From contig JACRHT010000017.1 in assembly GCA_016217545.1 (NCBI GenBank), forward strand, positions 1,054,001 to 1,118,000: a DNA stretch of 64,000 nucleotides, given 5' to 3'. A program made the position numbers and the translations under genes. This document shows, one piece after another, positions 51,455-61,033 of this stretch. The notes below the pieces were generated by a model, which was not told where the DNA came from, did no database searches, and saw nothing but the letters and a program-made list of their open reading frames with translations. How positions within the stretch are numbered: the stretch's first letter is position 1; the number at the start of each line of letters is the position of its first letter. This DNA comes from Opitutia bacterium. Its GTDB lineage: Bacteria; Verrucomicrobiota; Verrucomicrobiia; Opitutales; Opitutaceae.

Positions 51455-53413
51455 GTGAAACTGACGATTCAAGATCAGCGGATCAATCGACGACTCGCGC
51501 TCATCGGCTTGGTGTTCGCCGTGCCGTTCACCGCACTCGCCGTTTGGCTTCTCGCCAAAGGCATCCACGGACACATCGAGTTCGCTCAACAGGAACTTCG
51601 CGGCAACGCCGTCCAGCGCCCGCTCGAAAACTTGCTGCGGCTCGCCGGCCGCACCCAGATTGAGGCCGCCGCCGGGGAGGCCGATGCGGGCACGTCGGCC
51701 GCAATCGACCAAGCCTTCGCCGATCTCGACGCCGCGCTGCGCGAAGACGGCGAGGCGCTCCAGTTCACCCTGCCCGGGCTCACGCAACGCCACCGCGAAC
51801 AGCTGATGCCCTCCGCGATCCGCGACCGCTGGCAATCCGCCACCGGCGGCAAGGTCAACGTGGCCGCGACCGCCGCGTTGATGACCGATGCGCGCGGCCT
51901 GATCGCCCACGGCGGCGACACCTCGAACCTCATCCTCGATCCCGATCTCGACAGCTACTACCTGATGGACGTCACGCTTTGCGTCCTCCCGGAACTCCAG
52001 GAACGCATCGCGACGGTCACCGCCAAATTCGTCCCGCCGCTCCGGACCGGCGCTCTCGACGCCGGCGCCCAGCGCGAGGCCCTCGTGCAAGCCGCCATGC
52101 TGCGCGATGTGAACACCGCTCGCATCGACGGCGACCTTTCGACCACGTTGAACGAGGATGCCAATTTCTACGGCGTCAGCCCGACCCTCGCGAACGAGCT
52201 CACCGCCGCCTCCGCCGCCTGGCACCACGCGCTCGATGCGTTCATCGCGCAGGTGGACGGTCTCGCCGCCGGCAACCCCGCCGTCACCGCCGCCACGCTG
52301 GCCGCCGCCGGCCGGGAAGCGCACGAAGCCAGCTTCGCGTTCTGGACCAAGAGCGCCACCGAACTGGATCGCTTACTGCAACAGCGCATCGCGGCGAAGC
52401 AGAGCGAGCAATACCGCGGCCTCGGCGCCCTCGCGATTCTCGTGCTCGTCGCCTCCGCCACGACGTGGTGGATCGCCCGCGGCATCAACATCCAGCTGCG
52501 CTCGCTTTGCGCGGGCCTCACCGGCCGCTCCACCGAACTCGGCGACCTCGCCCGTGCGGTGAACAGCACGTCCGACACCCTCGCGCGCGGCGCCTCGCAA
52601 CAGGCGGCCGCACTCGAGGAAATCGGCGCCACCATCGAGGAAATCTCCGGCACTTCGCGCAACAACAGCGAGAGCGTCCTGCGCACCAAGGAACTCGCCG
52701 ACGGCATGCGGGCCGCCGCCGAGTCCGGCTCGAAGGACATCGGCGACATGGCCCGCGCCATGGACGCCATCCAATCCTCCTCCGGCAACATCGCGAAAAT
52801 CATCAAGACGATCGACGAGATCGCCTTCCAGACGAACATCCTCGCCCTGAACGCCGCCGTCGAGGCCGCCCGCGCCGGCGAGGCGGGCGCGGGCTTCGCC
52901 GTCGTCGCCGAGGAAGTGCGCAATCTCGCCCAGCGCGCCGCCGCCGCTGCGCGCGAGACGACCGAGCGCATCGACGACTCCATCGCCAAGAGCCGCGACG
53001 GCGTCGCGATCACCCGGAAAGTCACCGAAGGATTCGCCGACATCACCGCGAAAGCCCGCGAGGTAAACGAACTCGTCGCGCAGATCACCCGGGCCGCGCA
53101 GGAGCAGGACCAGGGCATCGCCCAGGTCAACAAAGCGGTCAGCGAACTCGACAAGTCGACCCAGGCCGAAGCCGCGCACGCCGAGGAGGCCGCCGCCAAC
53201 GCCGCGCAGCTCGAGTCCAATTCCCAAGCCTTGGGAGAAGCGGTCGACGCCTTGGTGAACATCATCGAGCGCCGCGCCCGCCCCCGCCTGCCCGATTGGG
53301 CACCGGGCGCAGTCTCCGTCGCCGAAGCCGCTCGCCTGCGTCGCAGCGGTGCGCCGAAGAAGACTCCTGCACCGGCCCCCGCGGAACTCGCCGAGGCTCT
53401 CGCGGGACACTGA
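51455..53413 (+). CDS. Methyl-accepting chemotaxis protein
   Basis: This 652-residue protein is written from the GTG at 51455 because conserved sequence starts there; the frame is open from 51398. One membrane helix ([20 protein letters not shown]) is followed by a periplasmic helical sensor of about 300 residues, a second helix ([19 protein letters not shown]) and a cytoplasmic signalling domain. The hairpin tip reads [20 protein letters not shown], then [20 protein letters not shown]. Almost no HAMP linker is visible. It should relay a chemical signal to CheA, which is not in this window. An Ala/Pro-rich tail ends the protein. Confidence 0.9.
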   Translation: MKLTIQDQRINRRLALIGLVFAVPFTALAVWLLAKGIHGHIEFAQQELRGNAVQRPLENLLRLAGRTQIEAAAGEADAGTSAAIDQAFADLDAALREDGEALQFTLPGLTQRHREQLMPSAIRDRWQSATGGKVNVAATAALMTDARGLIAHGGDTSNLILDPDLDSYYLMDVTLCVLPELQERIATVTAKFVPPLRTGALDAGAQREALVQAAMLRDVNTARIDGDLSTTLNEDANFYGVSPTLANELTAASAAWHHALDAFIAQVDGLAAGNPAVTAATLAAAGREAHEASFAFWTKSATELDRLLQQRIAAKQSEQYRGLGALAILVLVASATTWWIARGINIQLRSLCAGLTGRSTELGDLARAVNSTSDTLARGASQQAAALEEIGATIEEISGTSRNNSESVLRTKELADGMRAAAESGSKDIGDMARAMDAIQSSSGNIAKIIKTIDEIAFQTNILALNAAVEAARAGEAGAGFAVVAEEVRNLAQRAAAAARETTERIDDSIAKSRDGVAITRKVTEGFADITAKAREVNELVAQITRAAQEQDQGIAQVNKAVSELDKSTQAEAAHAEEAAANAAQLESNSQALGEAVDALVNIIERRARPRLPDWAPGAVSVAEAARLRRSGAPKKTPAPAPAELAEALAGH

Positions 53414-53430
53414 ACCCGCCCGCGTCCCGG

Positions 53431-54402
53431 TCAGGCGCCGCGGTAGCGCACCAGCGTGTTCTCCACGCTGCCGTCGTCGTGGAAGTCGATCAGCGCGTAG
53501 GCGGGGCTGAATTCCTGGTGCTTGCCCTTCCACCAGCCACCGCACACGGCGCCGTTGCACAGATAACGCACGCCGAGATAGGTGACGTCGTCCTCCATGT
53601 GCAGGTGGCCGCTGAGGCAGACCTTCACGTTCGGATGCTGGTGGAACAGGTCCTTGATGCGCCGCGCATCGATGTGCATCCACGCGCCGGGCACGACCCA
53701 ATCCGGTCCGCGTTCACGCGGGCCGTCGAAGAACGCAGCGGCGCTGAAGATCGGAATGTGCGAAAGCACGCAAATCGGCGTCGCGGCAGGAGTCGCCACC
53801 AGATCGCGCGCCAGCCAGGCGAACTGCGCCTCATCAATCCGCGCGATGTAGTGGTGGTCGCTCGCATAGTCCGGCTCCATGCTGTCGAGCACGACGAAAT
53901 GCCAGCCGGCTTGATCGAACGAGTAATAGCGATCCGTCAGGCCCAGCCGGTCCAACGCGAGCGTCTTGCCGTAGTGCGGATCGCGTTCCGCGGCCGCGCG
54001 ATCCTTGTGCGCCCAGCCGTAGATGTCGTGGTTGCCGAGGCACAGCTTGGCCGGCGTCTTCACCTCGGCCGAAAAGACGCGGTTCCACACGTCCCATTGC
54101 GCGAGCACTTCTTCCTTCGGCGTGTAGAGCGCATCGCCGATGCAATCGCCCCCGAACAGCAACAGCTCAGGCCGGTCGCCCTGCGCCTGCGCGTGGCGGA
54201 TCGCCTCCGCCATGCCCGCCGCCGGATGCTGGAGATCGGGCTGATCGGGCCGGACATGGATATCCGTGAAATGCGCCACGCGCAGGACGCGGCGCCTCCC
54301 GGGGTTCGGCGGCGTCGCCAGCGCCGCAGACGGAGCCAGAATGCCAGCGGTAGCGCCGAGAGCGAGCGCCCCACTGCGTTGGAGAAAATCGCGGCGATTC
54401 AT
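53431..54402 (-). CDS. Tat-exported calcineurin-like metallophosphoesterase
   Basis: This 323-residue protein starts at the ATG at 54402 with a twin-arginine signal (MNRRDFLQRSGALALGATAG). The metallophosphoesterase blocks are RVAHFTDIHVRPDQ, LLLFGGDCIGDAL, LCLGNHDIYGW, CVLSHIPIFS and VCLSGHLHMEDDV. It resembles periplasmic phosphohydrolases of the 3',5'-cyclic-nucleotide-phosphodiesterase type, but the substrate is open. It is convergent with the chemotaxis gene and divergent from the hemN-like gene. Confidence 0.9.
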   Translation of the reverse strand: MNRRDFLQRSGALALGATAGILAPSAALATPPNPGRRRVLRVAHFTDIHVRPDQPDLQHPAAGMAEAIRHAQAQGDRPELLLFGGDCIGDALYTPKEEVLAQWDVWNRVFSAEVKTPAKLCLGNHDIYGWAHKDRAAAERDPHYGKTLALDRLGLTDRYYSFDQAGWHFVVLDSMEPDYASDHHYIARIDEAQFAWLARDLVATPAATPICVLSHIPIFSAAAFFDGPRERGPDWVVPGAWMHIDARRIKDLFHQHPNVKVCLSGHLHMEDDVTYLGVRYLCNGAVCGGWWKGKHQEFSPAYALIDFHDDGSVENTLVRYRGA

Positions 54403-54523
54403 CGGACGGACACGCAAGCGCGGCGGCTCCCGGGCCGCAATCCCCAAGCCCGACCGACCCCGACCAAAAAACGACAACAGATGCGCAGCCACTCGCCGGG
54501 CGCTGGTCTACCCTTTCCGCACT

Positions 54524-55924
54524 ATGGTGTCTCCACGCTACACCGTCCCTCCCGCCATCGAACCCGCGCTTGAGCTGGTCCGGAAATACAACATTCCCGG
54601 CCCGCGCTACACGTCGTATCCGACCGCGCCGCAGTTCTCCGACCAGATCGACCGCTACGCCTTGCTCCAGGAGATCCGCCGCGACAACGCCGACGCCAGC
54701 ACGCCGCTCTCGCTCTACTTCCACCTGCCGTTCTGCGAGTCGCTTTGCTGGTATTGCGGCTGCAACACCGTCATCACGATGCGCCGCGCGTCGGCCTCGG
54801 AATACGTCGACCTCCTGATCAAGGAGCTCGAGATGACCGCGCCGCTGCTCGACCTGAACCGCCCCGTCACGCAGCTGCACTTCGGCGGCGGCACGCCAAC
54901 CTTCCTGCCGCCGGCCGACATCGATCGCCTCGCCGCCGCGATCCACAAGTATTTCAAGTTCTCCGCCGACGCCGAAATCTCCGTCGAGATCGACCCGCGC
55001 CGCCTGACCAAGGAGCACGTCGAAGCCTTCCGCCGCCTCGGCTGCAACCGCGCCTCGCTCGGCGTGCAGGACACGAACCCGCAGGTGCAGGTCGCCATCC
55101 ACCGCTGGCAGCCGCTCGCGATGACGAAGCAAGCGATCGATTGGCTCCGCGAAGCGGGTTACCAGTCCGTCAGCGTCGACCTCATCTACGGCCTGCCGCT
55201 GCAAACGCCCGATTCGTTCAGCAAGACGGTCGACGAAGTCATCGCGCTCAATCCCGACCGCCTCGCCGTCTTCAGCTACGCGCACGTGCCGTGGGTGAAG
55301 CCTGCGCAAAAAATCTTCGACCAGCGCCAGCAACTCCCGAGCACCGAGGAAAAGCTGACGATGCTCATGTCCGCGTCGCACAAGCTCGTCGCCGCCGGCT
55401 ACGCGACGATTGGCATGGACCACTTCGCCCGCCCGCAGGACGAACTCGCCGTCGCCTTCGCCGAAGGCACGCTCCACCGCAATTTCCAAGGCTACACGAC
55501 CCGCGCCGGCGCCTCGCTCTACGGCTTCGGCATGTCCTCGATTTCGCAGACCGACGGATCCTTCCGCCAGAACTACAAGGAACTCCCCGACTACGAAACC
55601 GCGATCAAGGAAGGCCGCCTGCCGATCGAGCGCGGCTACCTGCTCTCGGAGGACGACAAGCGCCGCCGCACGATCATCACCGACATCATGTGCGCGCGCG
55701 GCCTCGATTTCGCCAAGCTCTCCAAGCAGCTCGGCCTCGACTTCGAGCAGACCTACGCCGCCGAGCTCGCCACGCTCGGCGACCTCGAGGCCGACGGCCT
55801 TATCGAGCGCACGCCCGGCCGCGTAGCGATCACACAGATCGGCCAGCTTTTCCTCCGCATCTTCGGCATGCGCTTCGACGCGCATCTCGAGAAGAAACGC
55901 ACCGGCTTCTCGAAAGTCGTCTGA
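54524..55924 (+). CDS. hemN: Oxygen-independent coproporphyrinogen III dehydrogenase
   Basis: This 466-residue radical SAM enzyme converts coproporphyrinogen III to protoporphyrinogen IX for haem. The iron-sulfur motif CxxxCxxC is in FCESLCWYCGCNT near residue 75. The N-terminal YNIPGPRYTSYPTAPQF and the substrate-site segments QLHFGGGTPTFLPPADI and SYAHVPWVKPAQK match HemN rather than the HemW paralogue. The start is the ATG at 54524. The queD-like gene begins 4 bases after its stop. Confidence 0.94.
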   Translation: MVSPRYTVPPAIEPALELVRKYNIPGPRYTSYPTAPQFSDQIDRYALLQEIRRDNADASTPLSLYFHLPFCESLCWYCGCNTVITMRRASASEYVDLLIKELEMTAPLLDLNRPVTQLHFGGGTPTFLPPADIDRLAAAIHKYFKFSADAEISVEIDPRRLTKEHVEAFRRLGCNRASLGVQDTNPQVQVAIHRWQPLAMTKQAIDWLREAGYQSVSVDLIYGLPLQTPDSFSKTVDEVIALNPDRLAVFSYAHVPWVKPAQKIFDQRQQLPSTEEKLTMLMSASHKLVAAGYATIGMDHFARPQDELAVAFAEGTLHRNFQGYTTRAGASLYGFGMSSISQTDGSFRQNYKELPDYETAIKEGRLPIERGYLLSEDDKRRRTIITDIMCARGLDFAKLSKQLGLDFEQTYAAELATLGDLEADGLIERTPGRVAITQIGQLFLRIFGMRFDAHLEKKRTGFSKVV

Positions 55925-55928
55925 CCGG

Positions 55929-56378
55929 ATGCCCTACCGCATCGCCAAAATTTTCGAGATCGAGAGCGGACACCTGCTCTCCAAGCACCCGGAAAAGTGC
56001 CGCTTCCCGCACGGCCACAGCCGCAAGGTCGAGGTCGTGCTCGTCGCCGACAGTCTCGATGCGAACGACATGGTCTGCGACTTCAAGGCCGTGAAGCTCA
56101 TGCTCGCGGACTTCCTCGGTCGCTGGGACCACGCGCTCGCGATCAACACCGCGGACCCGCAGTTCGCCTATTTCCAAAAAGCCTACGGCGAGCGCATCGT
56201 CTCGTTTCCGGACCGCGACCCGACCACCGAAGTCATGGCGAAAGCGATCTTCGACGAGCTCACGCGCCGCCTCGCCGAGCCAACCCCGAGCGGCAACTAC
56301 GCCATCGGGCCGAACGTCCGCGTGGAACGCATCCGCGTCACCGAGACCAGCTCGAGCTGGGCCGAATACTCGGCCTGA
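55929..56378 (+). CDS. 6-pyruvoyltetrahydropterin synthase / QueD family protein
   Basis: This 149-residue protein has the zinc-binding histidines in ESGHLLSKH and PHGHSRKVEV, a catalytic Cys candidate in KCRFPHGHS, and the C-terminal Glu in VTETSSSWAEY. The family makes 6-carboxytetrahydropterin for queuosine, or tetrahydropterins. No other queuosine genes are nearby, so the exact branch is uncertain. It follows hemN by 4 bases and is likely co-transcribed. Confidence 0.9.
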   Translation: MPYRIAKIFEIESGHLLSKHPEKCRFPHGHSRKVEVVLVADSLDANDMVCDFKAVKLMLADFLGRWDHALAINTADPQFAYFQKAYGERIVSFPDRDPTTEVMAKAIFDELTRRLAEPTPSGNYAIGPNVRVERIRVTETSSSWAEYSA

Positions 56379-56381
56379 TTC

Positions 56382-56546
56382 TCACGGGCGCCGCGTGGTG
56401 CCGCGGAAGAGCGAGAAGAGAAACAGCACGAGGAAGATCACGAAGCAGACCTTGGCGATCACGGCCGCCGTGCCGGCGACGACACCGAAGCCGAGTGCGC
56501 CAGCCACAATGGCAATGATCAGGAAGAGGATGGTGTAGCCGAGCAT
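56382..56546 (-). CDS. Small DUF1328-family membrane protein
   Basis: This 54-residue protein opens with [20 protein letters not shown], then [20 protein letters not shown] and ends [11 protein letters not shown]. Two hydrophobic helices and the length match the YtjA/DUF1328 family of small inner-membrane proteins, whose role is unknown but often stress-linked. It lies 3 bases from the convergent queD-like stop and 24 bases downstream of another small membrane-protein gene on the same strand. Confidence 0.88.
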   Translation of the reverse strand: MLGYTILFLIIAIVAGALGFGVVAGTAAVIAKVCFVIFLVLFLFSLFRGTTRRP

Positions 56547-56570
56547 GGAGAGGACGAGTTGACGTGGAAG

Positions 56571-56783
56571 CTAGAGCCGTTTCGAACCGCGGCCGGCAAA
56601 AAGGCCGAACAGACCCAGGATTGCCGCCACGGCGCCACCCACGAAGAACCACACCGATTTGTCCGTGGGATTGCCCGTGAAGGCGCGGGAAACGTCGGAG
56701 CTGACGGATTGCGATGCGTTGAAGCCGAAAACCAACAACACGACGCCGACGACAAGCAGCGCAACGGAGAGCGATTTGTTCAT
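56571..56783 (-). CDS. Small DUF3185-like membrane protein
   Basis: This 70-residue protein starts at the ATG at 56783. It has two hydrophobic helices (LSVALLVVGVVLLVFGFNAS and VWFFVGGAVAAILGLFGLF) joined by SVSSDVSRAFTGNPTDKS. This matches the DUF3185 family of small membrane proteins of unknown function. It precedes the DUF1328 gene on the same strand, and such proteins often occur together in stress-response groups. Confidence 0.85.
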   Translation of the reverse strand: MNKSLSVALLVVGVVLLVFGFNASQSVSSDVSRAFTGNPTDKSVWFFVGGAVAAILGLFGLFAGRGSKRL

Positions 56784-56970
56784 GGTTCGAGAGTCCGACC
56801 TGCAAGCGCGGCGAAAGTAGCCGCAAGCCGTCTCATTCATCGTGGGGGAAATCCCGGCGCAGCGGCCCCGGCAAACTGCACACGCCACCCGGGAGCCGCT
56901 CGGGGCCGTCCGGCGACCGATCGCCGCGTCCGCCATTGAGCTTGGCCCCGAAACCCGCCATCTCTCGCGC

Positions 56971-57525
56971 GTGACCTCCGCCCCCTCCGAAGCCGCCATC
57001 CACGCGATCGAGCGACCGCACCGCAACCTGCTCACGTATTACTTCCTGTCGTTGCTGGTTTTCCCGCCGCTGCTGCTCATCGTCGGTCCCTACTACTACT
57101 TCCGCTACCACACGATGCGCTACAAGTTCACGGCGGACGGCATCTCCATGAGCTGGGGCATCCTGTTCCGCCGCGAAATCATCGTTCAATACGCGCGCAT
57201 CCAGGACATCCATCTGCGTTCCAACCTCGTCGAACGCTGGCTCGGTCTCGCCCGCATCCTCGTGCAAACCGCGAGCGGCAGCTCCGGCGCCGAGATGACC
57301 ATCGAGGGCCTGCGCGAGTTCGAAGCCGTCCGCGACTTCCTCTATCATCAGATGCGCGGAGTAAAGGACCCCGCCATCAAACCCAGCGCCGCCCCAGCCA
57401 CGCCGCCAACCGGACAAGACGCCGACCTCGCCGCCGCGCTCCGCGAAGTCGCCGCCGAGCTGCGCGCCACCCGCCAGGCCCTCGCCAAACATGGCGCCAA
57501 ACACGGAGGGTCCGCAGATGTTTGA
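56971..57525 (+). CDS. PH-domain membrane protein 1 (YdbS-like)
   Basis: This 184-residue protein is written from the GTG at 56971, since sequence before it has no family character; an ATG at 56842 is in frame. Two membrane helices (about LLTYYFLSLLVFPPLLLIVG and following) precede a bacterial PH domain (HTMRYKFTADGISMSWGILF, RREIIVQYARIQDIHLRSNL). The C-terminus is a helical Ala-rich tail (LAAALREVAAELRATRQALA). It overlaps the next PH-domain gene by 8 bases, so the two probably form one complex. Confidence 0.82.
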   Translation: MTSAPSEAAIHAIERPHRNLLTYYFLSLLVFPPLLLIVGPYYYFRYHTMRYKFTADGISMSWGILFRREIIVQYARIQDIHLRSNLVERWLGLARILVQTASGSSGAEMTIEGLREFEAVRDFLYHQMRGVKDPAIKPSAAPATPPTGQDADLAAALREVAAELRATRQALAKHGAKHGGSADV

Positions 57526-58423
57526 CCGGGTGCGTTCCCTCGTCTTGCGCTGGATGCGAGTGCCGACCGAACCGGAGCCGCCACTCGGTGCGCCAGGCTC
57601 CGTGCGCACGTTCCGCGCCGGTCGGAATTTCTACTACGTCCGCCTCACCCGCTGGATTTTCACCCAGGTCGGTGCCGCGGCCGGCATCGCTTTCTCGCTC
57701 TTCTTCATCGCACAGCTGCGCGGAGGTTTCGTGGCGGTCCGCACCGCGGCCATCGCCGCTTCCGCTGCCAGCACGCCCGCCGCCGCGCCCGCAACGCAGC
57801 CGACCGAGGACGCGTCCGCTCCTAAGAAGAAAAAGCGCCCCCGACCCTCGGACGAGGAACGTTTCCGCGAGTTAGCCCGCCGCCTGCCGCCTTGGTCGAT
57901 GGACTTGGTGGCGGTCATCGAACTGCTCACCATCGCCGGTTTTCTCGTGCAACTGCCCTTCACGTTCGCGGCCGTGCGTCTCGATTGGGAACTGCGCTGG
58001 TATATCGTCACCGATCGCAGCCTGCGCATCCGCGCCGGCATCTGGTCGCTGCAGGAGTCGACCATGAGTTTCGCCAACCTCCAGCAGGTCGAGGTCTCGC
58101 AAGGCCCGCTTCAGCGCCTGCTGGGCATCGCCGACGTGCGCGTGCAGTCTGCGGGCGGCGGCGGGGTCACCGAGCACGGCAAGCACGATGGCGAATCGCT
58201 GCACACCGGCATTTTCCACGGCGTCGACAACGCCCAGGAAATCCGCGACCTCGTCCTCGAGCGCCTGCGCCAATTCCGCCACGCCGGACTCGGCGATCCC
58301 GACGAAGCGCACGCCGCCCCCGCGCCGATCGCCCCGATCCCCGAGGCGACTGCCGGCGACGCGCTGGCCGCCGCGCGCGAAGTCCTCGCCGAGGCCCGGG
58401 CGCTGCGCGCCACCGTGAGCTGA
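57518..58423 (+). CDS. PH-domain membrane protein 2
   Basis: This 301-residue protein starts at the ATG at 57518. It has a membrane helix (WIFTQVGAAAGIAFSLFFIA), an Ala/Pro/Lys-rich cytoplasmic linker with KKKKRPRPSDEERF, a second helix (MDLVAVIELLTIAGFLVQLP) and a PH domain (WELRWYIVTDRSLRIRAGIW, STMSFANLQQVEVSQGPLQR). The LGIADVRVQSAGGGG segment is typical of YdbT/YdbS-like proteins. It is coupled to PH-domain protein 1. Function in the family is unknown. Confidence 0.82.
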   Translation: MFDRVRSLVLRWMRVPTEPEPPLGAPGSVRTFRAGRNFYYVRLTRWIFTQVGAAAGIAFSLFFIAQLRGGFVAVRTAAIAASAASTPAAAPATQPTEDASAPKKKKRPRPSDEERFRELARRLPPWSMDLVAVIELLTIAGFLVQLPFTFAAVRLDWELRWYIVTDRSLRIRAGIWSLQESTMSFANLQQVEVSQGPLQRLLGIADVRVQSAGGGGVTEHGKHDGESLHTGIFHGVDNAQEIRDLVLERLRQFRHAGLGDPDEAHAAPAPIAPIPEATAGDALAAAREVLAEARALRATVS

Positions 58424-58468
58424 CATCCCGCTTTACACCGGCGCGGAGTTGCGCACTAGTCCGGGCCC

Positions 58469-59038
58469 ATGTCCGAGCCGAGTTCACGCACCGAAGCCTT
58501 CCTCGAACGCACGATCTTCGCCAGCCGCTGGCTGCAGGCGCCGCTCTACGTCGGCCTCATCGCCGCGCAGGCGGTCTACGTCTACCAGTTCTTCGTCGAG
58601 CTGTGGCACCTGTTCCACATCGTGACCGGCCCCGGCACCGTGAAGGACCCGAGCACCGCCATCATGCTCGGCGTGCTCGGCCTGATCGACGTCGTGATGA
58701 TCGCCAATCTCCTCATCATGGTGATCATCGGCGGCTACGAGACCTTCGTGTCGCGCCTGCACATCGACAACCACGTCGACCAACCCGAGTGGCTCAGCCA
58801 TGTGAACGCCGGCGTCCTCAAGGTGAAGCTCGCCACCGCGCTCATCAGCATCTCGTCGATTCACCTGCTGAAAACCTTCATCGAAGTCCGCTCGCCGAGC
58901 ATCGCTTTCACCGATCAAGGCGTGATGTGGCAGGTCATCATCCACGGCGTGTTCGTGCTCTCCGCCATCGCGCTCGCGTGGACCGACAAGATCATGATGG
59001 CTGGCGTGGAGGCGGTGAAGTCCTCCGGCAAACACTGA
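58469..59038 (+). CDS. YqhA-family (UPF0114) membrane protein
   Basis: This 189-residue protein has four membrane helices and the YqhA pattern: LERTIFASRWLQAPLYVGLI, ALIDVVMIANLLIMVIIGGY-like helix 3 (here LGLIDVVMIANLLIMVIIGG), FVSRLHIDNHVDQPEWL and VKLATALISISSIHLLKTFI. The family is widespread but of unknown function. It is on the same strand as the PH-domain pair, 45 bases after it, and ends directly against the convergent MBL gene. Confidence 0.9.
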   Translation: MSEPSSRTEAFLERTIFASRWLQAPLYVGLIAAQAVYVYQFFVELWHLFHIVTGPGTVKDPSTAIMLGVLGLIDVVMIANLLIMVIIGGYETFVSRLHIDNHVDQPEWLSHVNAGVLKVKLATALISISSIHLLKTFIEVRSPSIAFTDQGVMWQVIIHGVFVLSAIALAWTDKIMMAGVEAVKSSGKH

Positions 59039-59794
59039 TCAGAGCCGCGTCGTCCGCCGGCTGCGCTGGACCGCGCGCTCGCAGAGCGCGTGAAAGCGCC
59101 GACGGTGCAATTCGCCGTCGAGCACGTCGTAGTGCTGTGGCACGATCCAGCGCGGGTTCAGCGCGATCGTCTTGCGCACGCTGTCCACGAGCAGGTCCGG
59201 ACGCGCGTTCAGGAACGGCGGCGGAAAGTGCACGTTGAAGAAGTAGCTCGCGAACAAGTCGCCGCTGAAAAGCAGATCGTGCCGCGCGCTGTAGAAGCCG
59301 CAGTGGCCCTCCGTGTGGCCGGGCAGATGCACCACGCGCAAACCGCCCCAGAACGGCAACTCGTCGCCGTCCGCGATGAAACGGTCGATGCGCGCCGGGC
59401 GGTAGTTGAGAACGTTGTAGCCCACCCGCTCCAAGCGGCCGCACCAGCGGGCCGCGCCCTTGAACGGATAAGTGCCGTCGAGGTGCGCCTGTTCGGCGGG
59501 ATGCGCGTAGAGCGGCGCGCCGGTGAAACGTTGCGCCCACGCGGCGTTCGCGCCGTGGTCGAGATGCCCATGCGTGAGCAGGATCGCCTTGACCGATTCC
59601 GGTTCGAGGCCGAGTCGGCGAAGCATCCAGCGGATCTGCGTGCGCTCGCCGATGAGACCGGTGTCGAGCAGCACCGCCTCCCCGCGTTCGTCGACGAGCA
59701 GGTGGCACACGCCCATGAGGCCACGGATCGTGAACACGCCCGGCGGGACGTGACGTGCGAACCAAGGCTTCGTCGGGCGCGACACCAACGTCAT
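59039..59794 (-). CDS. MBL-fold metallo-hydrolase
   Basis: This 251-residue protein has the metallo-beta-lactamase signatures LLTHGHLDHGANAAW (HxHxDH), VHLPGHTEGHCGFYSA and FSGDLFASYFF, with a final His in PQHYDVLDG. No export signal is visible. It overlaps the upstream aminotransferase gene by ATGA at 59791-59794, so the two are co-translated. Substrate unknown: the fold covers glyoxalases, lactonases and thioesterases. Confidence 0.9.
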   Translation of the reverse strand: MTLVSRPTKPWFARHVPPGVFTIRGLMGVCHLLVDERGEAVLLDTGLIGERTQIRWMLRRLGLEPESVKAILLTHGHLDHGANAAWAQRFTGAPLYAHPAEQAHLDGTYPFKGAARWCGRLERVGYNVLNYRPARIDRFIADGDELPFWGGLRVVHLPGHTEGHCGFYSARHDLLFSGDLFASYFFNVHFPPPFLNARPDLLVDSVRKTIALNPRWIVPQHYDVLDGELHRRRFHALCERAVQRSRRTTRL

Positions 59795-60945
59795 CCGCGG
59801 CGGAGTTTCAGCAGCCGCTCGCCGGCGGCGTGCAGCGTCTCGTGGCGTTTGGCGAAGTTCAGGCGCACGTAGCGGTGCTCCGGCGTCGGGAAGAACACCG
59901 AGCCCGGCACCGGCGCGACACCGATCTCGCGCGTCATCCAGTGAGCGAACTCGACGTCGTTCGCGAAACCGAAAGGCGAGATGTCGAGCATCACGAAATA
60001 CGCGCCCTCCGGCGTGGTGTAGCGCAAGCCGGTGCGGTCGAGATAGCCGAGGAAGATGTCACGCCGCTCCGCATACTCGGCAGCGAGCGCGTCGTAGTAG
60101 GCCGGCGGCATTTTCAGTCCGGCGACGATCGCGTGCTGCAAGGGCGCGGCGGCGCCGACGGTGAGGAAGTCGTGCACCTTGCGGCCCTGCGCGACCATGG
60201 CCGCCGACGCGAAAACATAACCGAGTCGCCAGCCGGTGATCGCGAAGGTTTTCGAGAGCGAGCTGCACATCACCGTGCGCTCCGCCATGCCCGGCAGCGC
60301 CGAGAGATACGTGTGCTGGTGCGGCGCGAAGACGATGTGCTCGTAGACTTCATCGGTGATGATCCAGACGTCGAACTCCTGCGCGAGCGCGGCGATTTGC
60401 TCGAGCTCGGCGCGGGTGAAGACCTTGCCGGTCGGATTCGACGGATTGCAGAGCACGAAGGCCTTGATGCCGCTCGCGAAGACGCGGCGCAGCTCATCCG
60501 GATCAAACGAGTAGTGCGGCGGCTGGAGCGTGGCGAAGACGGGCTTCACGCCCGAGAGGATCGCGTCGGCGCTGTAATTCTCGTAGAAGGGCGAGAACAG
60601 CCCGATGCTGTCGCCGACGTCGGCGACGGTCATCACCGCGACCATCATCGCTTCGGTGGCGCCGCAGGTGACGATGAGATTTCTCTCCGGATCGCACGGG
60701 AGCCCGGTGCAACGGGTGAGCTTGGCGGCGAGCGCCTCGCGGAGTGGCGGCGCACCCCACGTGATGGCGTATTGGTGGTGGTCGGTGTCCATCTCCGCCT
60801 TCGCCGCAGCCAGGATCTCGGCCGGCGGATTGAAGTCCGGGAAACCCTGGGAGAGATTCACCGCGCCGTGCCGCAGGGCGACGCGCGTCATCTCGCGAAT
60901 CAGCGACTCGGTGAAAACGGATGTCCGGCGGGAGGTGCGTGGCAT
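59791..60945 (-). CDS. Class I/II PLP-dependent aminotransferase (methionine/kynurenine type)
   Basis: This 384-residue fold-type I aminotransferase opens with AVNLSQGFPDFNPPAEILAA and has HHQYAITWGAPPLREALAAK. It has FVLCNPSNPTGKVFTRAELE, and the PLP-binding Lys is in CSSLSKTFAITGWRLGY near residue 230. These patterns fit the YbdL/kynurenine-aminotransferase subgroup acting on methionine and aromatic amino acids. It precedes the MBL gene with a 4-base overlap. Confidence 0.92.
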   Translation of the reverse strand: MPRTSRRTSVFTESLIREMTRVALRHGAVNLSQGFPDFNPPAEILAAAKAEMDTDHHQYAITWGAPPLREALAAKLTRCTGLPCDPERNLIVTCGATEAMMVAVMTVADVGDSIGLFSPFYENYSADAILSGVKPVFATLQPPHYSFDPDELRRVFASGIKAFVLCNPSNPTGKVFTRAELEQIAALAQEFDVWIITDEVYEHIVFAPHQHTYLSALPGMAERTVMCSSLSKTFAITGWRLGYVFASAAMVAQGRKVHDFLTVGAAAPLQHAIVAGLKMPPAYYDALAAEYAERRDIFLGYLDRTGLRYTTPEGAYFVMLDISPFGFANDVEFAHWMTREIGVAPVPGSVFFPTPEHRYVRLNFAKRHETLHAAGERLLKLRRG

Positions 60946-61033
60946 GGAGAAGCGCTAAGCAGTCCGCCAAACGCTGTAAGCTCGAAAGTGCGCCATAGTG
61001 GACGGCGTGCATCGGGCCGTCGCCTACGCCCGC